Shown here: positions 61,485 to 64,000 of the stretch, piece after piece
Layout: each line of letters opens with the position of its first letter
How positions within the stretch are numbered: position 1 is the first letter of the stretch
Position numbers and translations under genes: made by a program
The notes under the pieces: generated by a model
Told to the model about the DNA's origin: nothing
The model's database searches: none
Seen by the model: only the letters and a program-made list of their open reading frames with translations
NCBI RefSeq assembly: GCF_904063055.1
Contig: NZ_CAJFCN010000008.1
Location: 1-64,000 of the forward strand
DNA from: Pseudomonas paracarnis
GTDB lineage: Bacteria > Pseudomonadota > Gammaproteobacteria > Pseudomonadales > Pseudomonadaceae
Direction: 5' to 3'
DNA length: 64,000 nt

Positions 61485-62699
61485 ATGAGCATGCCTAATT
61501 ACATTACACTTCAAAATGGACCTAAAACACGGTCTACTTTCAGTGTGAAGGAAATGTCCCGACGCCTTCAGCTGTTACGTCAGCATATGACCAGCACCAG
61601 TTTGGACGCCATTGTATTGAGTTCAATACACAACATAAACTATTTTGGCGACTTCCTCTTCTGCGAGTTTGGGCGTAGCTACGCATTAGTAGTAACGCAC
61701 GATAGCTCCATTCTTATCACAACCAATATTGATGGAGGCCAAGGTTATCGCCGCAGCTGGGGAGATAATCTTGTCTATACAGACTGGGAGCGTGATAACT
61801 ATTTCGTTGCTCTACGTAAAGCAATCCCATTAAAATCTCGCCGTATAGGCGTAGAGTTCGATCATCTATCCCTCGATAAATTTCGCAAGATCGAAGCCGC
61901 TCTTGATAATGCGGAACTGGTTGACATCGCGCCTGGCACCAACCGTATTCGTATGTTCAAGTCAATCGAAGAAATCCAGCTGATTCGTATTGGTGCAGCG
62001 GTAGCGGACGTAGGAGGTGCGGCTTGTTTAGACGCGATATCTGAAGGTGTGCCTGAGTACGAGGTAGCCATTGCGGGGACGTCTGCAATGACTAGGGAAA
62101 TTGCTAGGCGTATGCCTTACTGCGAGTTACGCGACACGTGGACGTGGTTTCAATCCGGTCTGAACACCGATGGTGCACATAATCCCGTTACCAGTCGTCG
62201 AGTTAAATCCGGGGATATACTTTCAGTTAACTGTTTTCCGATGATCGCAGGCTATTTTTCTTCATTAGAACGAACGGCTTTTTTGGGTGAGCCAAATGCC
62301 CAGCAGCGTCGCATATGGGAAATCAACTGCAAAGTACACCAACGCGGGCAGGAGATAATCAGACCAGGGGTTCGTTGCTGCGATATTGCGGCAGAGCTAA
62401 ATGAAATCTATCTACAAGCGGATCTGCTCAAATATCGCACATTTGGTTACGGTCACTCAAATGGAGTCCTTTGCCACTATTACGGACGGGAGGCTGGGCT
62501 CGAATTGCGCGAAGATATCGAGACGGTGCTAGAACCGGGCATGGTGGTATCGATGACACCAATGGTAATGCTACCGGAAGGTACGCCAGGTGCTGGGGGA
62601 TATCGAGAGGGCAGCGTGCTCATTGTAAATGACAGGGGTGCGGAAAATATTACGAAATTAGGCTCTGGGCCTGAGCACAATATAATCAATCTTCCCTAG
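61485..62699 (+). CDS. Creatinase-like M24 protein with Glu358 replaced
   Basis: 404 residues, aligned without gaps over the active-site region to the creatinase at 54287-55498. Phe62, Arg64, His232 (NTDGAHNPVTSR), Glu262 and Arg335 are kept, but the Glu of SIEPM is Thr358 (SMTPM). In creatinase Glu358 holds the guanidinium group, so the substrate may differ: a related guanidino or ureido amino acid. Codon use is clearly more AT-rich than in the first copy. It stands alone downstream of the LysR gene, near the second ABC set. Confidence 0.88.
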   Translation: MSMPNYITLQNGPKTRSTFSVKEMSRRLQLLRQHMTSTSLDAIVLSSIHNINYFGDFLFCEFGRSYALVVTHDSSILITTNIDGGQGYRRSWGDNLVYTDWERDNYFVALRKAIPLKSRRIGVEFDHLSLDKFRKIEAALDNAELVDIAPGTNRIRMFKSIEEIQLIRIGAAVADVGGAACLDAISEGVPEYEVAIAGTSAMTREIARRMPYCELRDTWTWFQSGLNTDGAHNPVTSRRVKSGDILSVNCFPMIAGYFSSLERTAFLGEPNAQQRRIWEINCKVHQRGQEIIRPGVRCCDIAAELNEIYLQADLLKYRTFGYGHSNGVLCHYYGREAGLELREDIETVLEPGMVVSMTPMVMLPEGTPGAGGYREGSVLIVNDRGAENITKLGSGPEHNIINLP

Positions 62700-63019
62700 C
62701 AATTAACGTCCAGAGCGGTTCAATTGATCAAGAAGTTCCAAACATCAAGAATCTGCATCATTGATTAATGATATCTGCACCTCTGGGTCATGTGGAGGAT
62801 ACCTAATCAGAACCCGAATTTTTGGTTAAGAGACCGAGATTGTGGCTCTGGATTGCGTAAAAACATCGATTGCTACTCGGGTATTGCTTTCTGGTAGCAC
62901 TCGAAATTAAATGACCTCACCGATTTGGTCGATGGAGGAAACAGCTAGCATGAATCGCTAGTTTGAATATTGATAGTCGGTGAGAGGCCTATCCATTAGG
63001 AATGGAGGTCCGTCACGCT
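62700..63019. other. Intergenic region
   Basis: 320 bp, AT-rich, no gene seen. GGAGG at 63004-63008 is the ribosome-binding site of the next gene. Confidence 0.5.
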
Positions 63020-63769
63020 ATGGCTATTAATGTTTTTAATTCGCATAGCAAAAGCTTCTATCGCCCTATAGATGCCGCATTGCGCTGGTGCAATCTCACT
63101 CGCTACGAAGCCCAAATTATGCAGGCGGATTGGTCTCGTCCTGAGAACCTTGCAACCCTCTTTCCCCAATGGCCCAATCTTCACATCGCTGTCGAAAGGA
63201 TTTTAGACGCCATACGCAATGGAGAACTGCCGTACGGCTGCCTCGGCGTTTCTGTTCCTTTGGGAAGCTACGTAGAGCCCTATCAGCTGACCATACGCCA
63301 TTCAGACTTACGCCGCTGGATGGAAATTCATTATCCCGACCATAAGCCCAGCTTTTTATTCGAGTCCGGTGAGGATACATCTGCAAAGGTCAGTCTCGGA
63401 ACGTTTCTTTCAGTGAAAGCAGATCGAGACGAGTTATCGAGAGCGTTGAAAGCGCAACAGCAACACATTCAAGAAATCTTGGGAGAACTCCAGTCGATTG
63501 GACTTGAAAGAGATGATCTCAAAGCCTTGGCCAAAACGAATGGTCAACTCAGCGAGCGTAGTGAACTGACCTATCACAATATGATCGGGGCATTGGTCAG
63601 CCTTCTTTTGGACCATTCGCCCGCCGGAAAACCTCTTTCGGTATTCACGAATCAAGCAGCCATCGTCGACGCCATTGTCGCCCGTCACAAAGATGTGCCC
63701 GGCCTCAGCAAGCGGACGCTGGATGAAAAGTTTGCCGTGGCCAATCGTAGCCTCAAGAAAAACAACTGA
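63020..63769 (+). CDS. Uncharacterised island-type protein
   Basis: 249 residues from the ATG at 63020; the ATG at 63002 overlaps GGAGG and is unlikely. N-terminal half: FYRPIDAALRWCNLTRYEAQIMQ followed by a segment naming possible substrate contacts but no known motif. Residues about 135-165 are heptad-like (coiled coil, KADRDELSRALKAQQQHIQEILGELQS), and the C-terminus (AIVARHKDVPGLSKRTLDEKFAVANRSL) looks like a small helical domain. I recognise this as a type seen beside AlpA/integrase genes in Pseudomonas islands, without known function. Confidence 0.7.
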   Translation: MAINVFNSHSKSFYRPIDAALRWCNLTRYEAQIMQADWSRPENLATLFPQWPNLHIAVERILDAIRNGELPYGCLGVSVPLGSYVEPYQLTIRHSDLRRWMEIHYPDHKPSFLFESGEDTSAKVSLGTFLSVKADRDELSRALKAQQQHIQEILGELQSIGLERDDLKALAKTNGQLSERSELTYHNMIGALVSLLLDHSPAGKPLSVFTNQAAIVDAIVARHKDVPGLSKRTLDEKFAVANRSLKKNN

Positions 63770-63884
63770 TCCAGTCAATTGCGTTGCAATGGGCTTGATT
63801 GCAGTGCAATGACTCAGCCGCGCTAGTGCGATTCAATCCAAGTCACTTCCCACCACGCGCCAACAGGCGCCAGGAGTGACTAGC

Positions 63885-64000
63885 ATGTCCAACCCATCGG
63901 TACCCGCACTCGAAGCACCTCAACCCCAACGCCACATCATGCGACGTGACGAGGTTGAACTAAAAACCGGCTTCAAACGTGCGCATATTTACAACCTGAT
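63885..64000 (+). CDS. AlpA-like regulator, 5' part
   Basis: 38 codons before the window ends; ATG at 63885 preceded by AGGAG. The readable part ends IMRRDEVELKTGFKRAHIYNL, the start of the winged helix typical of AlpA/CP4-57 excision regulators. Such proteins usually lie next to the integrase of a tRNA-inserted island. Partial because of the window edge. Confidence 0.65.
   Translation, partial: MSNPSVPALEAPQPQRHIMRRDEVELKTGFKRAHIYNL

Larger units (their letters stand above)
38647..64000. mobile_element. Putative genomic island (nitrogen-compound catabolism)
   Basis: Left boundary is the tRNA-Asp 3' fragment. The interior carries self-contained uptake and hydrolase operons, a second visibly more AT-rich block, long gene-poor gaps with decayed ORFs and, at the right edge, an AlpA-like regulator typical of integrative elements. 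The integrase, the other attachment site and an intact tRNA-Asp are expected right of base 64000 and are not seen. Exact extent is therefore unknown, and parts could be older core DNA. Confidence 0.55.

Noticed and set aside
1-64000. CRISPR arrays, insertion sequences and transposase genes
   Set aside because: No regularly spaced direct repeats and no transposase ORF are visible; repeats present are REP-type or the tRNA-linked 54-bp pair.

Overview
The window looks like a chromosomal segment of a fluorescent-group Pseudomonas. This rests on recognisable genes (sfnR, a SoxR of the pseudomonad kind with its divergent monooxygenase, the eight-gene fpvGHJKCDEF ferripyoverdine operon, prc), on 24-31 bp REPIN-like inverted repeats of the type common in P. 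fluorescens, and on three tandem rRNA-type promoters at the left edge that fire leftward out of the window. No database search was possible; identities come from reading motifs and recalling families.

Layout. 1-450: rrn-type promoters on the minus strand. 0.45-9.6 kb: core housekeeping and stress genes (RhtA-type exporter, SDR protein with an altered active site, thiol isomerase, Xaa-Pro aminopeptidase, cysteine desulfurase, sfnR, soxR and its SoxR-box promoter). 9.7-14.4 kb: a compact minus-strand operon of a KamA-family radical-SAM aminomutase, an ATP-grasp ligase, a free-amino-acid-type 2-oxoglutarate dioxygenase and an MFS exporter, preceded by a possible 27-residue leader ORF. It reads like a small, perhaps undescribed, amino-acid or dipeptide natural-product pathway. 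14.9-21.1 kb: fpvGHJKCDEF, for periplasmic reduction and iron release from ferripyoverdine. 21.2-27.7 kb: a GntR/UTRA-regulated ABC importer with an alkaline-phosphatase-superfamily hydrolase and a HAD phosphatase, probably for an organophosphorus compound. 28-38.2 kb: prc, an EAL-CBS-GGDEF protein, a small XRE module, a YkvA protein beside inverted DnaA boxes, a repeat-rich gap, an FKBP lipoprotein, and a di-heme cytochrome with a catalase-family partner. 38.3-38.5 kb: tRNA-Val and tRNA-Asp on the minus strand.

From about 38.6 kb to the right edge the content is accessory. A perfect 54-bp repeat of the tRNA-Asp 3' end and its downstream flank sits at 38610-38663 and looks like the left attachment site of a genomic island. 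The right edge carries an AlpA-like phage/island regulator, so the integrase and the other end are probably just outside. The island cargo is nitrogen scavenging. Two operons (39.4-45.1 and 45.6-51.1 kb) share the same palindrome in front of their first gene and together encode a polar-amino-acid ABC importer, an M20 carbamoyl-amino-acid hydrolase, a DUF1989 protein, an XRE-cupin regulator, a BMP-type ABC importer and a PuuE-like cyclic amidohydrolase. Next come a GlxA-type regulator, an MHS transporter and a creatinase with all catalytic residues. A second amino-acid ABC set with a LysR regulator and a second creatinase-like enzyme in which Glu358 is replaced by Thr follow in visibly more AT-rich DNA. 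Together these could take up a cyclic or linear ureide/guanidino compound (creatine, creatinine, N-methylhydantoin or similar) and release sarcosine-like amino acids and nitrogen.
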